Below are positions 1-8,242 of a stretch of DNA of 64,000 bases, piece after piece; position 1 is the stretch's first letter; each line of letters opens with the position of its first letter. The notes under the pieces are model-generated. The model was not told the origin of the DNA and did not search any database. It saw only the letters and a program-made list of their open reading frames with translations. The position numbers and the translations under genes are program-made. The stretch is from Embleya scabrispora DSM 41855 (GTDB lineage: Bacteria; Actinomycetota; Actinomycetes; Streptomycetales; Streptomycetaceae), in assembly GCF_000372745.1 (NCBI RefSeq), contig NZ_KB889562.1, positions 1 through 64,000 of the forward strand. Direction: 5' to 3'.

Positions 1-106
1 CGAGTGAACGTGCGCATCGGGTGGTTGCCCTGGGGGGTCGGGCGTCGTTGTGAGGTTCGTGCGTCGCACTCGGGCGGCGCGGACAGGCGACAAACGGGAG
101 AGTGCA

Positions 107-412
107 GTGAACACGTTCAAGAAGGCCACGGTCATGGCCGCCGGTACCGCCGCGCTGGTGCTGGCCGGTGCCGGGGCCGCCAGTGCCCAGGCCGACGCGG
201 ACGGCGCCGCCGTCGACTCCCCCGGCGTGCTCTCCGGCAACAACATCCAGGTCCCGATCCACATCCCGGTCAACGTGTGCGGGAACACCGTCGACATCGT
301 CGGCGTCCTCAACCCGACCTGGGGCAACACCTGCATCAACATCGACGACGACGAGCACCACGGGGAACACCACGAGGGCCACAAGAACGACTTCGGCGGC
401 AACCACGGCTGA
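107..412 (+). CDS. Short chaplin with histidine-rich tail
   Basis: Secreted surface-active protein of 101 aa. Chaplins assemble into the hydrophobic amyloid sheath of aerial hyphae and spores. The GTG at 107 is preferred because GGGAG lies just upstream; an upstream in-frame ATG-type start at 50 would bury the signal peptide. Residues 1-27 form a signal peptide ending ASA. A single chaplin domain covers about 38-78, with the SGNNIQVPIHIPVNVCGN and LNPTWGNTC patterns and the two conserved cysteines at C58 and C76. There is no sortase signal, so it is a short chaplin. The acidic tail after residue 80 carries six histidines (HH at 84-85 and 88-89, H92, H100), which ordinary short chaplins lack. 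A perfect terminator follows. Family assignment is firm; metal binding by the tail is only a guess. Confidence 0.93.
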   Translation: MNTFKKATVMAAGTAALVLAGAGAASAQADADGAAVDSPGVLSGNNIQVPIHIPVNVCGNTVDIVGVLNPTWGNTCINIDDDEHHGEHHEGHKNDFGGNHG

Positions 413-456
413 CCCCCGAGGACACCTTCCGCGGACGTTCCTCCACGTCCGGCACC

Positions 457-493
457 CCGAGACCCCCGCGCCTGCATCCCGCGGGGGTCTCGG
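457..493 (+). terminator. Terminator of the chaplin gene
   Basis: Perfect 14-bp stem (457-470 with 480-493) around a 9-nt loop, 45 nt after the chaplin stop codon. There is no U-run, as is usual for terminators in this type of organism. Confidence 0.8.
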
Positions 494-652
494 CACGCCC
501 GGCTCCGTGGGACTCGTCTCGCCGGTGCTCGCGTGGCCTCGCGAAGCGGGCCCGTACGCCGGGGCGACCGGGCCGGGCCCGGTTGCGGTCCGCGACCGCT
601 GATCGCGCGAGGCGGCCTTGCCGTGGCGCGGCGGATCCGTGAGGCTCAGGGG

Positions 653-1456
653 GTGGGCCGCTCCGCTCCACCACGCCATTGGGGCGTCATACGACCGGGA
701 GTAGCCCTGATCACCGTTGCGACCTGGAATGTCCTGCACCGTATTCACGCCGAGAACTGGGGCGAGGAAGCGACGAGACGCCGGCCCGACGAATCAGCGC
801 GCATCGCCGCGATCACGGCGCGGTTGGCGGAACGCACCGAACGGGTCGTCGCACTCCAGGAAGTGAGCGGCGACCAACTCGCCGATCTGCGCGGCGCCGG
901 GATGCCCGACCGTACGATCCACGTGTTGCGGTACCCGCGCGTCCCCACACCGCGCCGCGGACCGAGCCGCCTCGCGGACCCGGCCGAGTACCTCGTGCTG
1001 TTGGTGCGCGGACGGGGCCGGCAGTCGGCCGCCCACGTGTTCGAGGAGGATCCGGGCAAGGGGTTCCTCGCCGTCGACACCGCCGGGGTGCTCGTGGTCA
1101 CCACCCATCTGAGCTTCGGTCCGCCGAGAGTTCGGCAACTGGCACGCCTCGCCGAGTTGGCCTCCGACGCGGTGTCCCCGGTGATTCTGCTCGGCGACTT
1201 CAACGCCGACTCGCACACGGTCGCGGACGGCCTCGGCCCGGGCTTCTCCATCGCCGCTCTCCCGTCCGGCGCGCTGCCGACACGACCGGCCGGACCGAGC
1301 TCCGCGCCGCGGCACATCGACCATGTGGCCGTGCACGGCGCCGACATCGACGAAGCGGTGGTCGAAGACGTCGACGGGTTGTCCGACCACAACCTCCTGC
1401 GGGCGACGGTCATCGAGCCGACGGACCGAGTGCGGTCATCGCGTGTGACCCGGTAG
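653..1456 (+). CDS. Endonuclease/exonuclease/phosphatase family protein
   Basis: Predicted Mg-dependent phosphoesterase of the DNase I-like (EEP) fold; substrate unknown. The ordered motifs of the family are visible: TWNVLH near the N-terminus (metal-binding Asn), LQEV (catalytic Glu), TTHLSFG, LGDFNAD (catalytic Asp/Asn) and SDHNLL (terminal His). The protein is compact at about 250-267 aa. The start is uncertain. GTG at 653 is the last in-frame GTG before the domain, but a CTG at 707 has a better placed GGGAG (697-701). No signal peptide is seen, so it is probably cytoplasmic. It stands alone between the chaplin and a small ORF. Confidence 0.82.
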   Translation: MGRSAPPRHWGVIRPGVALITVATWNVLHRIHAENWGEEATRRRPDESARIAAITARLAERTERVVALQEVSGDQLADLRGAGMPDRTIHVLRYPRVPTPRRGPSRLADPAEYLVLLVRGRGRQSAAHVFEEDPGKGFLAVDTAGVLVVTTHLSFGPPRVRQLARLAELASDAVSPVILLGDFNADSHTVADGLGPGFSIAALPSGALPTRPAGPSSAPRHIDHVAVHGADIDEAVVEDVDGLSDHNLLRATVIEPTDRVRSSRVTR

Positions 1457-1671
1457 GCCGAAGCCACCGCATCGGGCTCGCCCACCAACGCGCGGGCCGT
1501 CGCGCACGGTTGGGACGGGTGATCGCGGGCAACGACAAGGCACCTCGAACGTCGTTGACACGTCGTCGAGTTGCCGGGGCGCGCCGTGCCCGGGCGGGTA
1601 CGCGGGACACCGGAGGATGCGCCCGAGCGGGCTCGATGTCCGGGCGTCGCGCACGGAACAGGGAGTGGACC

Positions 1672-1914
1672 TTGAGCACGACACGGCCTTCGACCCACGA
1701 CGCCGGGCCCGTGTCCGATCGAGAACCCCTCGGGCACGGCGCCGATCGGGCGTCGGGAGCCGGCGGGTTCGTCCGACCCGACCGGGCGTTCCTCGCGCCG
1801 GCGTCGGCCGTGTGTGTCGTCGCGGCATACTGCGGCCTGCGACAGGACTCCGACGGCGCGGCCGGCACGCTCGCCGGGGAGCGGCCCGACGCGACGGCGG
1901 AGCGTCTCGACTGA
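1672..1914 (+). CDS. Small hypothetical protein, TTG start
   Basis: An 80-aa ORF starting at TTG 1672, six nt after a clean GGGAG at 1661-1665. An in-frame ATG at 1636 lacks such a site. The product is polar at both ends with a short hydrophobic middle (PASAVCVVAAYCG) holding two cysteines. I recognise no family. It is followed by a perfect hairpin at 1960-2001, which supports a real transcription unit. It could be a non-conserved ORF. Confidence 0.35.
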   Translation: MSTTRPSTHDAGPVSDREPLGHGADRASGAGGFVRPDRAFLAPASAVCVVAAYCGLRQDSDGAAGTLAGERPDATAERLD

Positions 1915-1959
1915 AGCCACACCCATCGCACTCCCCGGTGGGCCCCGCCCGTGCAGCTT

Positions 1960-2001
1960 CGTGGAGGCCGGGAATCACTCCGGTGATTCCCGGCCTCCAC
2001 G
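1960..2001. terminator. Perfect 19-bp hairpin, likely terminator
   Basis: Arms 1960-1978 and 1983-2001 are perfectly complementary around the tetraloop TCCG. It lies 45 nt after the small ORF and upstream of the next gene. A factor-independent terminator is the simplest reading. Confidence 0.75.
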
Positions 2002-2189
2002 TGTCTCGTGGTCCGGTACGGAGGTTTTCGGGCGACCCGGTCGGGTGGCGCAGAGGCGCCCGAGGTACGAGGAATACGAAAATCAGCGCAAAAGGCCCCG
2101 GCGTGTAAGGGAATTCGGTTAGTTTGACCGGGAGTTCGAGACGTACTCGGGTCGTGTCGGCACCATTCCACGGAAAGGCCGGGCACCGC

Positions 2190-2765
2190 ATGCTGTTGCA
2201 AGACAAGGTCCACGGAGCGGCCTCGCAAACGATCAGAACGCGCGCGTACAACCTGGTTCAGCAGATCGCGGCGCAGAACGCGGCCGTGAACGAGATGCTG
2301 ACGAGGCAGGACATCGTGCTGTTGATCCAGGTGGAGCCGGGTGTGGGTGATCAGGACACCGTGGCCACCCTGCGAAGCGGCGGCCGCACCGGAATCACCG
2401 TCACCGTTCACGTCGACCAAGGCGACCACGCCGACAAGCTGGACGCGGATCTGCTGCACGAACTCGTGCTGCACGCCGAGCCCGCCACCGCCCGGCACTT
2501 GGCAGCCGTGGCGCAGGGGCGTCTTCCCGTGCACGCGACCGACGACGACACCATCGAGGCCGAGGAGACGGCCGAGCACGAGGATCCGCATGCCTGGTAT
2601 CGCATGGCCGGCATCGCGCTGACCTTCGGCAACAACCTGTTCGAGCGGGCGATCGCCGACACCGCCTCGCACCACCCGGAGTCGGCCGTCATGGTGCTGC
2701 GGATGATGGTGGACGCGAACCGGATCACACCGCAGTACGCATCGGACGTGGCCGGACTGATCTGA
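2190..2765 (+). CDS. Hypothetical protein
   Basis: Protein of 191 aa, soluble and without a signal peptide. An in-frame GTG at 2154 would add 12 residues; ATG 2190 is chosen because GGAAAGG lies upstream. I do not recognise the family. The middle has an alternating hydrophobic stretch (TGITVTVHVDQGDH) suggesting beta strands. It then has LLHELVLHAEPA, which superficially resembles a zinc-protease helix, but its spacing is HExxxH rather than HExxH. The C-terminal third is helical. The gene is monocistronic, flanked by hairpins on both sides. Confidence 0.7.
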   Translation: MLLQDKVHGAASQTIRTRAYNLVQQIAAQNAAVNEMLTRQDIVLLIQVEPGVGDQDTVATLRSGGRTGITVTVHVDQGDHADKLDADLLHELVLHAEPATARHLAAVAQGRLPVHATDDDTIEAEETAEHEDPHAWYRMAGIALTFGNNLFERAIADTASHHPESAVMVLRMMVDANRITPQYASDVAGLI

Positions 2766-2801
2766 ACGTCCGGCCTTGGCGTGCGAGCGGCGCCGAGGTG
2801 G

Positions 2802-2845
2802 AGTGGCGAGAACTGCCGGCCGTTCGGTCGGAGGCTCTCGCCACT
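2802..2845. terminator. Bidirectional terminator between convergent genes
   Basis: Ten-bp perfect stem (2802-2811 with 2836-2845) between the rightward hypothetical gene and the leftward ohr gene, suited to stop both transcripts. Confidence 0.6.
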
Positions 2846-2872
2846 TCCGGTCGTGCCACCCGAGGGGGCGGT

Positions 2873-3283
2873 CTACTCGACGACGAGTTCGACCGGGATG
2901 TTGCCTCGGGTCGCGTTCGAGTACGGGCAGACCTGGTGGGTGGCCTCGATCAGGGCGCGCCCCTGTTCCGTGGACAGGTGTTCCGGCAACTCCACACGCA
3001 GGGTCACGCTGAGGCCGAAACCGCCGTCGCCGTTGGCGTCCAGGCCGACTTCCGCCGTCACCGAGGCATCCGCGGCATCCACCTTCTGCCGCTTCGCCAC
3101 GAGTTGCATCGCGCTGGCGAAGCAGGCCGCGTATCCCGCCGCGAACAACTGCTCGGGGTTGGTGCCGATGCCGTCCCCGCCGAGTTCCTTCTGGAGGCCG
3201 AGCGTGACGTCGAGCTGCCCGTCGGAGCTCACCGCCCGTCCGTCCCGTCCGGCCGAGGTCGCGATTGCGGTGTAGAGACTCAT
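2873..3283 (-). CDS. ohr: Organic hydroperoxide resistance protein, Ohr family
   Basis: Thiol peroxidase of 136 aa that reduces organic and fatty-acid hydroperoxides in the cytoplasm, normally as a dimer recycled by lipoyl proteins. Both redox cysteines are present in family context: C54 in YAACFASA (peroxidatic) and C119 in HQVCPYSN (resolving). The NPEQLFAAGYAACF block is typical of Ohr/OsmC. Length matches the family. It is divergent from a TetR gene; the 134-bp intergenic region carries two copies of a palindromic operator. Ohr is usually controlled by a MarR-type OhrR, so the TetR partner is notable. Confidence 0.95.
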   Translation of the reverse strand: MSLYTAIATSAGRDGRAVSSDGQLDVTLGLQKELGGDGIGTNPEQLFAAGYAACFASAMQLVAKRQKVDAADASVTAEVGLDANGDGGFGLSVTLRVELPEHLSTEQGRALIEATHQVCPYSNATRGNIPVELVVE

Positions 3284-3350
3284 GGTGGTTTCCGCCTTCT
3301 CCGAGTGGGGGTGGACGCGTGGCGCCGGCGCCGGTAGCCACGGTAGCCAC

Positions 3351-3403
3351 CTAGACAGATCTTTCTGTCTAGGGCCGCTTCATGAATGTAGACAGGTCTG
3401 TCT
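3351..3403. promoter_or_regulatory. Two TetR-type operators between ohr and the regulator
   Basis: Two copies of a 14-bp near-palindrome of consensus AGACAGATCTGTCT lie at 3353-3366 and 3390-3403, 37 bp apart, each with one mismatch. Site 1 is embedded in a longer dyad (9-bp arms 3351-3359 and 3364-3372). Site 2 ends 15 nt before the regulator's start codon. Spacing on nearly the same helix face (about 3.5 turns) suits one dimer per site. Binding is inferred, not shown. Confidence 0.7.
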
Positions 3404-3417
3404 GGTATCGTCAAGGT

Positions 3418-4017
3418 GTGCGTACGACAGCCTCCGACCACCCCCGCGAGAGTCCGGCCCGTCGCCGTGTCCTGGACACCGCGACCACGCTCTTCTACGC
3501 CCAGGGCGTGCACGCGGTGGGCGTGGACCGGATCATCGCCGAGGCCGGCGTGGCGAAGGCGACGTTCTACAACCACTTCCCGTCCAAGGACGAACTGGTC
3601 CACGCGTACCTCGACGAGCAGTACCGCTCGCAGCGCCGCGCGGTCGCCACGCTGCATGCGGCCTCGGCCGACCTGCCGGCGCGCGAGGTACTGCTGCGGC
3701 TGTTCGAGCTGATGATCGAGATCGGCCGCGAACCCGGGTTCCGTGGTTGTCCGTTCATCAACGCCGCCGCCGAATTCCCGGACGCCTCCCACCCGGTGCG
3801 CGCCGCCGTCCTCGACCACCGCACGTGGTTCCGCACGATGCTGACCGACCTGCTGACCGCCGCCGGCGACACCCGCCCCGGGGCCACCGCGGACATTCTC
3901 ATGCTGCTGCGCGACGGCCTGGCCGTCGGCTGTTACCTGGACGACGCCCACACGATGCGTCAGGTCGTCCGCGACGCACTGGGCCGGGTACTCGGCCCGG
4001 CCGACGACACCGCATAG
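3418..4017 (+). CDS. TetR family transcriptional regulator
   Basis: 199-aa repressor. Residues about 15-65 form the TetR N-terminal helix-turn-helix, with the signature IIAEAGVAKATFYNHFPSKD. The remainder is a helical ligand/dimer domain containing the segment EPGFRGCPFINAAAEFPD, whose cysteine could be a redox sensor. GTG at 3418 is chosen over an ATG at 3382 because the earlier start would place operator 2 inside the gene. It is divergent from ohr, so the likely role is autorepression and repression of ohr, relieved by peroxide or an oxidised metabolite. The inducer is inferred only. Confidence 0.9.
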   Translation: MRTTASDHPRESPARRRVLDTATTLFYAQGVHAVGVDRIIAEAGVAKATFYNHFPSKDELVHAYLDEQYRSQRRAVATLHAASADLPAREVLLRLFELMIEIGREPGFRGCPFINAAAEFPDASHPVRAAVLDHRTWFRTMLTDLLTAAGDTRPGATADILMLLRDGLAVGCYLDDAHTMRQVVRDALGRVLGPADDTA

Positions 4018-4161
4018 ACCATCCGCCCCTCCCCCGCCGGCGCGATACCACGCACGACATCCGCTCGACCGACGGAAACCGCGCGAACTGCTCTCGAGGG
4101 ATGCCAAGCTGGGCACACACGGTCCGAATCCGGTGACCGATGGTGCAGCCTTGGGGGTCCG

Positions 4162-4500
4162 ATGAGCGCGAATACCGATGCGGACGACTGGCTCGATCTG
4201 GCGGATGCCATCGAGCTGTTGCGGGTCCAGATCGCCGAGGCGCAGCGGCGCAGCTCCGGGGCCGACGTGCGGTTTCGACTCGGCGAGATCACCGTCGAGT
4301 TCGGCATGGAGTTGACCCGGACCAAGGGCGTCGGGGGTGGCCTGCGGTTCGGGGTGGCGAGCCTGGACGGGCGAGGCGAGCGGGCGGCGAAGGCCACGCA
4401 TCACGTCACGGTCCGGCTGGACCCTCGGCGGGCGGACGGTTCGCCGGTGGACACCGGGGCCGGCGAGGCGGAGGGGTACCCGGACCCGGAGGACTTCTGA
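4162..4500 (+). CDS. Trypco2 family protein
   Basis: 112-aa cytoplasmic protein matching the trypsin-co-occurring domain 2 (trypco2) pattern. It has an N-terminal helix LADAIELLRVQIAEAQRR, then strands VRFRLGEITVEFGMEL and GGLRFGVASL, and a charged tail. The family was defined by computational analysis of actinobacterial conflict systems, where it sits beside trypsin-like proteases with signalling NTPases. That is the case here: 49 bp separate it from a trypsin-STAND gene on the same strand. Its biochemical role is unknown; an adaptor or substrate role is proposed for the family. Confidence 0.85.
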   Translation: MSANTDADDWLDLADAIELLRVQIAEAQRRSSGADVRFRLGEITVEFGMELTRTKGVGGGLRFGVASLDGRGERAAKATHHVTVRLDPRRADGSPVDTGAGEAEGYPDPEDF

Positions 4501-4549
4501 CCGTGCGTGAGCGCTCGTCGAGGCAGCGGTTCGCCCGGAGGGAGGCCGG

Positions 4550-7500
4550 ATGTTCGGCGACGACGACGAACGGTACATCGCGGCTCGGCTCGACGACCTG
4601 ATCGTCGGCGAGGTGGTTCGCATCCGCACGCCGGACACCTACCTGGGGACCGGCTTCCTGGTCGCGGGGGACACCGTGCTCACGTGTGCGCACGTGGTGC
4701 ACGGCCGCTCGTCGGGGTTGTCCGTATCGCTCGCGGGCACCCGTATCGAGGTCGACGTGGTGCGGCGGATCCCGGCCGAAACCCCCGGCGGGATCCACCC
4801 GTTCCCCGACCTGGCCGAGCTGCGGCTGCGCTCTCCCGTCGAGAGCATCGGGGTCTGGCTCGGTGAGCGGCCACCGCTGCGCGGCGACGAGGTGGCCGCC
4901 TACGGATACAGCCGGGAGGGTCTGGAGGGCCTGCGTCTGCCGGAGACCCTCGACCTCGTGGTCGCCGGTCCCAGCGGACGATTCGCCCGGGTCAAGAGCG
5001 ATCAGGTGCTGCGCGGGTTGAGTGGGTCCCCGGTGCTCGATCCGCGCACCGGCCGGGTCTGTGGCGTGCTCAAGTCGTCCCGGGACGTCGACGACGAGCG
5101 CGGTGGTTGGCTGATTCCGATCGGCGCGGTGGTCGAGCATCTGCCCGAGACGATCCGCCGCAACGCGGACGCACATGTGCCGGGCACCCGGTGGCGCGAC
5201 ATCGCGGTGCTGCTCGACGCCCGGCAGCAGCGGCTCTTCCGGTCGCACCGAGAACGGGGCGCGAGCGGCCGCCGGCCCGCGACCCCGGCCGGGTTGCTCG
5301 CCGGCGACGTGATGCCGTTCGTGGACCGGCCCGAGGTCGCCGAGTTGTACGGGTGGTGTACCGGCGAACCCGAGTCGGCGTTGCGGTTGTTGCACGCGCC
5401 CGGCGGAGCCGGCAAGACCAGGCTCGCGGCGCAGTTGTGTCGCCGTCTGCGCGGCGAAGGCTGGAACGCCGGGTTCGTGGCGGTGGGCGCTCCCGCCGAG
5501 GCGGCCTGGCGGGCCGAACTCGTCGCCGCGTTGGCCGTGGGGATCCCGGTCCTGGTCGTCCTCGACTACGCAGAGGGCCAAGTGCCGGGCGTCTCCGCGT
5601 TGTTGGAGTACCTGGACGACCATCCCCCGCAACCGTCGCGACTGCGGATCCTGTTGTTGGCCCGGTCGGTCGAGCCGCTGTGGCAGGCGCTGAGCGCGGT
5701 TCGCGGGATGCCCGCGGACGCGGACGAGCGGCCGCTCACCGGCCGACTCGACCCGGGCGGCTCCAACTCCCTTGCCGCCCTGGCCTTCGAGGTGTTCGCC
5801 GAGCACCTCGATTGTCGGTGGCTGACCGCGCCCCACGCCCTGGACGCCCGGGCAGCCACGGCGGATTCACCGCTGAGCGTGCTCGCGCTGGCGCTGGACG
5901 CGGTGTTGACCATGCGACAGGGCGACACCTGGATCGAGACCGACGATCCGCTGACCCGCGTCTCCGAGCACGAGTTGCATACCTGGTCGGCCCTGCTCAA
6001 AGGCCAACTACCCAAGGGATCGGTGCTCACCGGAACGCTCGGCATGCTCGTCTCGGAAGGGCTGCTGGTGGTCCCCACGCTGGCTCCCGGTCGGGACGCG
6101 GACGACTTGAAGGCACTTTTGCTCCGCGTGTGCCGGGCCGCGTTCGCCGATACCCCCGAGCCGGACGTCTCCGCGGTGTACACGTGCCTGCGGACGCTCT
6201 ACCCCGGCGAGGACGGGGGCGTCGCCCCGATGGAGCCCGATCGCATCGGCGAGATCCTGGTGCGTCGGGTGTTCAAGTCGGAGGTCAGCTCGGGCAACGT
6301 CGTCGCGTATCTGGCCGCGATCCTGCGGACGCCGGACCGGGCACCGAACCACGACCGGATCGCCGGCGCGGCCCGGACGATCGAGGTATTCGCACGGGCT
6401 CGGGGTTGCACCGGGACCGGGCGGGTCGAAGCGCACGGCGCCTACGAACGAATGGATGCCGCCCTCGCCGCCGCGGCCCGGCACGACCCGGCCGTGCTGC
6501 TGCCCGCGCTCGTGGTCGGCGGTGAGGCGTTGCCGCACGCCGAGCCGCTGGGCGTGCTGATGATGCCGGTGCTGGAGGTCTGCGATCCGGAGGTGCTTCG
6601 CGCGGTCGAGGAGCGGTTGCCGGACCATCCCTCGGGCCTGTCCGCGGTAGCCGAGCTGACGCTCCGTCGATTACTGGCGCCCGCGAGCGCGACGCTCACC
6701 GTGGATGCCCAGGCGGAACAGCTGCGGCTGCTCTCGCGGTTGAGTCTTCGGCTGGGCGACCTGGACGCCCCGGGAAACGGTGAGGCCGCGCTGGACGCCG
6801 CCCGCAGGGCCGCGCTGCTCGCCGACGATCTGTATCGACGCACCGGACGGTACGCCGTCGAATACGCCGCCGTGCTCAACAACCTGGCTCTGTTGTTGTA
6901 CCGCAGCGGCGCGCTCACCACCGCGTTGGTACACAGCCGGGACGCGGTCGAGCGCTATCAAAGGCAGCTCGACGAGGCCCTGGCGACGGGCGACGAGGCC
7001 CTGTGTTCGTGGCGCCGGCTGGACACGGCGGCGGCGTTGAGCACTCTCGTGTCGTTGCGCCTCGCCGACGGTCAGGTCTACGTCGCGGCCGACGAGGCGT
7101 CGCGCGCGGTGGCGCTGTGTATGCGAGCGCGGCCCGGGACCCGGCACGACGACACGTTCGTGACCTGCCTGGAGGTGCTGGTCGAGGCGAGGTTTCGGAC
7201 CGGGGAGGGGGCCGTCACGGCGGCGACGCGGCTCGTCGAGGTGCTGCGGGTGGTGGCCGAGCGCCGGCCCGGACGGTATCTGGCCCAACTGCCGGAGGGG
7301 TTGCACGCGCTGGCGCGCGCCCTGGTCCGGGCGGATCGGGATCGGGAGGCATACCTCGTCATGCGCGAGGCCGTCGCGCTGCGTACCGCGTTGCCGGCCG
7401 TGGCGTCCGCACGCGTGATGGCGCAGCGTGAAGCCCGGCAACGAACGCTGTTGCGAGCACTGGCCCAACTGTCCGGGCGCCTCGACGAATTCGCGTCGGA

Positions 7501-7552
7501 GCGGGAGATCTGGTTGGCACGGTCGGTCGTGGAGCACGATCATGACGCGTGA
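4550..7552 (+). CDS. Trypsin-like protease fused to STAND-type NTPase and helical repeats
   Basis: 1000-aa protein. Residues about 15-200 form a trypsin-like domain with a complete apparent triad: H48 in TCAHVVHG, D87 in FPDLAEL, S160 in GLSGSPV. Residues about 255-420 form a P-loop NTPase with Walker A APGGAGKTRLA near 283 and Walker B VLVVLDYAEG near 335-342. A winged-helix-like region and TPR-like helical repeats (about 740-990) follow. There is no signal peptide, so it acts in the cytoplasm. This is the architecture of NTP-regulated conflict (STAND) effectors, in which sensing by the repeats would license NTPase switching and proteolysis. The partner is the trypco2 gene upstream; a NUDIX gene follows 55 bp downstream. 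Target and trigger are unknown. Confidence 0.88.
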   Translation: MFGDDDERYIAARLDDLIVGEVVRIRTPDTYLGTGFLVAGDTVLTCAHVVHGRSSGLSVSLAGTRIEVDVVRRIPAETPGGIHPFPDLAELRLRSPVESIGVWLGERPPLRGDEVAAYGYSREGLEGLRLPETLDLVVAGPSGRFARVKSDQVLRGLSGSPVLDPRTGRVCGVLKSSRDVDDERGGWLIPIGAVVEHLPETIRRNADAHVPGTRWRDIAVLLDARQQRLFRSHRERGASGRRPATPAGLLAGDVMPFVDRPEVAELYGWCTGEPESALRLLHAPGGAGKTRLAAQLCRRLRGEGWNAGFVAVGAPAEAAWRAELVAALAVGIPVLVVLDYAEGQVPGVSALLEYLDDHPPQPSRLRILLLARSVEPLWQALSAVRGMPADADERPLTGRLDPGGSNSLAALAFEVFAEHLDCRWLTAPHALDARAATADSPLSVLALALDAVLTMRQGDTWIETDDPLTRVSEHELHTWSALLKGQLPKGSVLTGTLGMLVSEGLLVVPTLAPGRDADDLKALLLRVCRAAFADTPEPDVSAVYTCLRTLYPGEDGGVAPMEPDRIGEILVRRVFKSEVSSGNVVAYLAAILRTPDRAPNHDRIAGAARTIEVFARARGCTGTGRVEAHGAYERMDAALAAAARHDPAVLLPALVVGGEALPHAEPLGVLMMPVLEVCDPEVLRAVEERLPDHPSGLSAVAELTLRRLLAPASATLTVDAQAEQLRLLSRLSLRLGDLDAPGNGEAALDAARRAALLADDLYRRTGRYAVEYAAVLNNLALLLYRSGALTTALVHSRDAVERYQRQLDEALATGDEALCSWRRLDTAAALSTLVSLRLADGQVYVAADEASRAVALCMRARPGTRHDDTFVTCLEVLVEARFRTGEGAVTAATRLVEVLRVVAERRPGRYLAQLPEGLHALARALVRADRDREAYLVMREAVALRTALPAVASARVMAQREARQRTLLRALAQLSGRLDEFASEREIWLARSVVEHDHDA

Positions 7553-7607
7553 CCTTGCTCGCGAACCGCGTATCCGGCGGATCCCGGATGGGAAAGGTGA
7601 GGGCGAA

Positions 7608-8195
7608 ATGCCGATCGACCAGGAAACTCCGGGGACTCCGGCCCCGATCAGAAGGCACAAGGCGATCGAGGTGTTCGGCAATCGCTTCGGCCGGCTCTAC
7701 AACGACGACGTCCTGTCGCCGGGCGGCCGACCGGGCAAGTACCTGCGCTGGCAGTGGGCGCACACCGGCGTGGTGGTGGTGGCTCGGGGCCCGGCCGGCA
7801 TCGCGCTCGTGCCCACCTACCGATATCCGCTGGGCGCGGCCTCGCTGGAGTTTCCGCGCGGCGGCTGCGAGATCGGTGAAAGCCCGGAGGAGGCCGCCGC
7901 ACGGGAACTGCGCGAGGAGGCCGGGTTGATCGCGGTGACCACCCGCGACATCGGCCTTCTGCACGCGGAGACGGGGCTGATCGAGAGTGGGGTGCACGTC
8001 GTGGAGGCCACCGTCGTCGCCGGGCCGGTCGAGGCCGCCCGGCCCGAGGCGATGGAGTCGGTGGCCGAACCGGTATGGGTGTCCCAGGAGGGCATGTTGG
8101 ACCTGCTGGGGCAGGGCGGAGTCACATGTGGGGTCACGCTCGCGGCGTTCGCGCTCGTGCTGGCCGCCGATCGCTCGTCGGTCGACCCGTCGTGA
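7608..8195 (+). CDS. NUDIX hydrolase
   Basis: 195-aa hydrolase of nucleoside diphosphate-linked compounds. The NUDIX box is complete: GGCEIGESPEEAAARELREE followed by AGL fits Gx5Ex7REUxEExGU. The fold and YRYPLGAASLEFPRG stretch resemble ADP-ribose pyrophosphatases. ATG 7608 is chosen for AGGTGAGGG just upstream. It is close behind, and probably co-transcribed with, the trypsin-STAND gene. A role in clearing a nucleotide signal made or sensed by that locus is speculative. Confidence 0.88.
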   Translation: MPIDQETPGTPAPIRRHKAIEVFGNRFGRLYNDDVLSPGGRPGKYLRWQWAHTGVVVVARGPAGIALVPTYRYPLGAASLEFPRGGCEIGESPEEAAARELREEAGLIAVTTRDIGLLHAETGLIESGVHVVEATVVAGPVEAARPEAMESVAEPVWVSQEGMLDLLGQGGVTCGVTLAAFALVLAADRSSVDPS

Positions 8196-8242
8196 CCCCC
8201 CTGTCCCCGTCCGGGTTGTGACTCCGCCCCGGTCAGCCCGGA

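Noticed and set aside
2445..2480. HELVLHA as a zinc metalloprotease motif in the 191-aa hypothetical protein
   Set aside because: The spacing is HExxxH, not HExxH, and no third ligand or protease context is seen.
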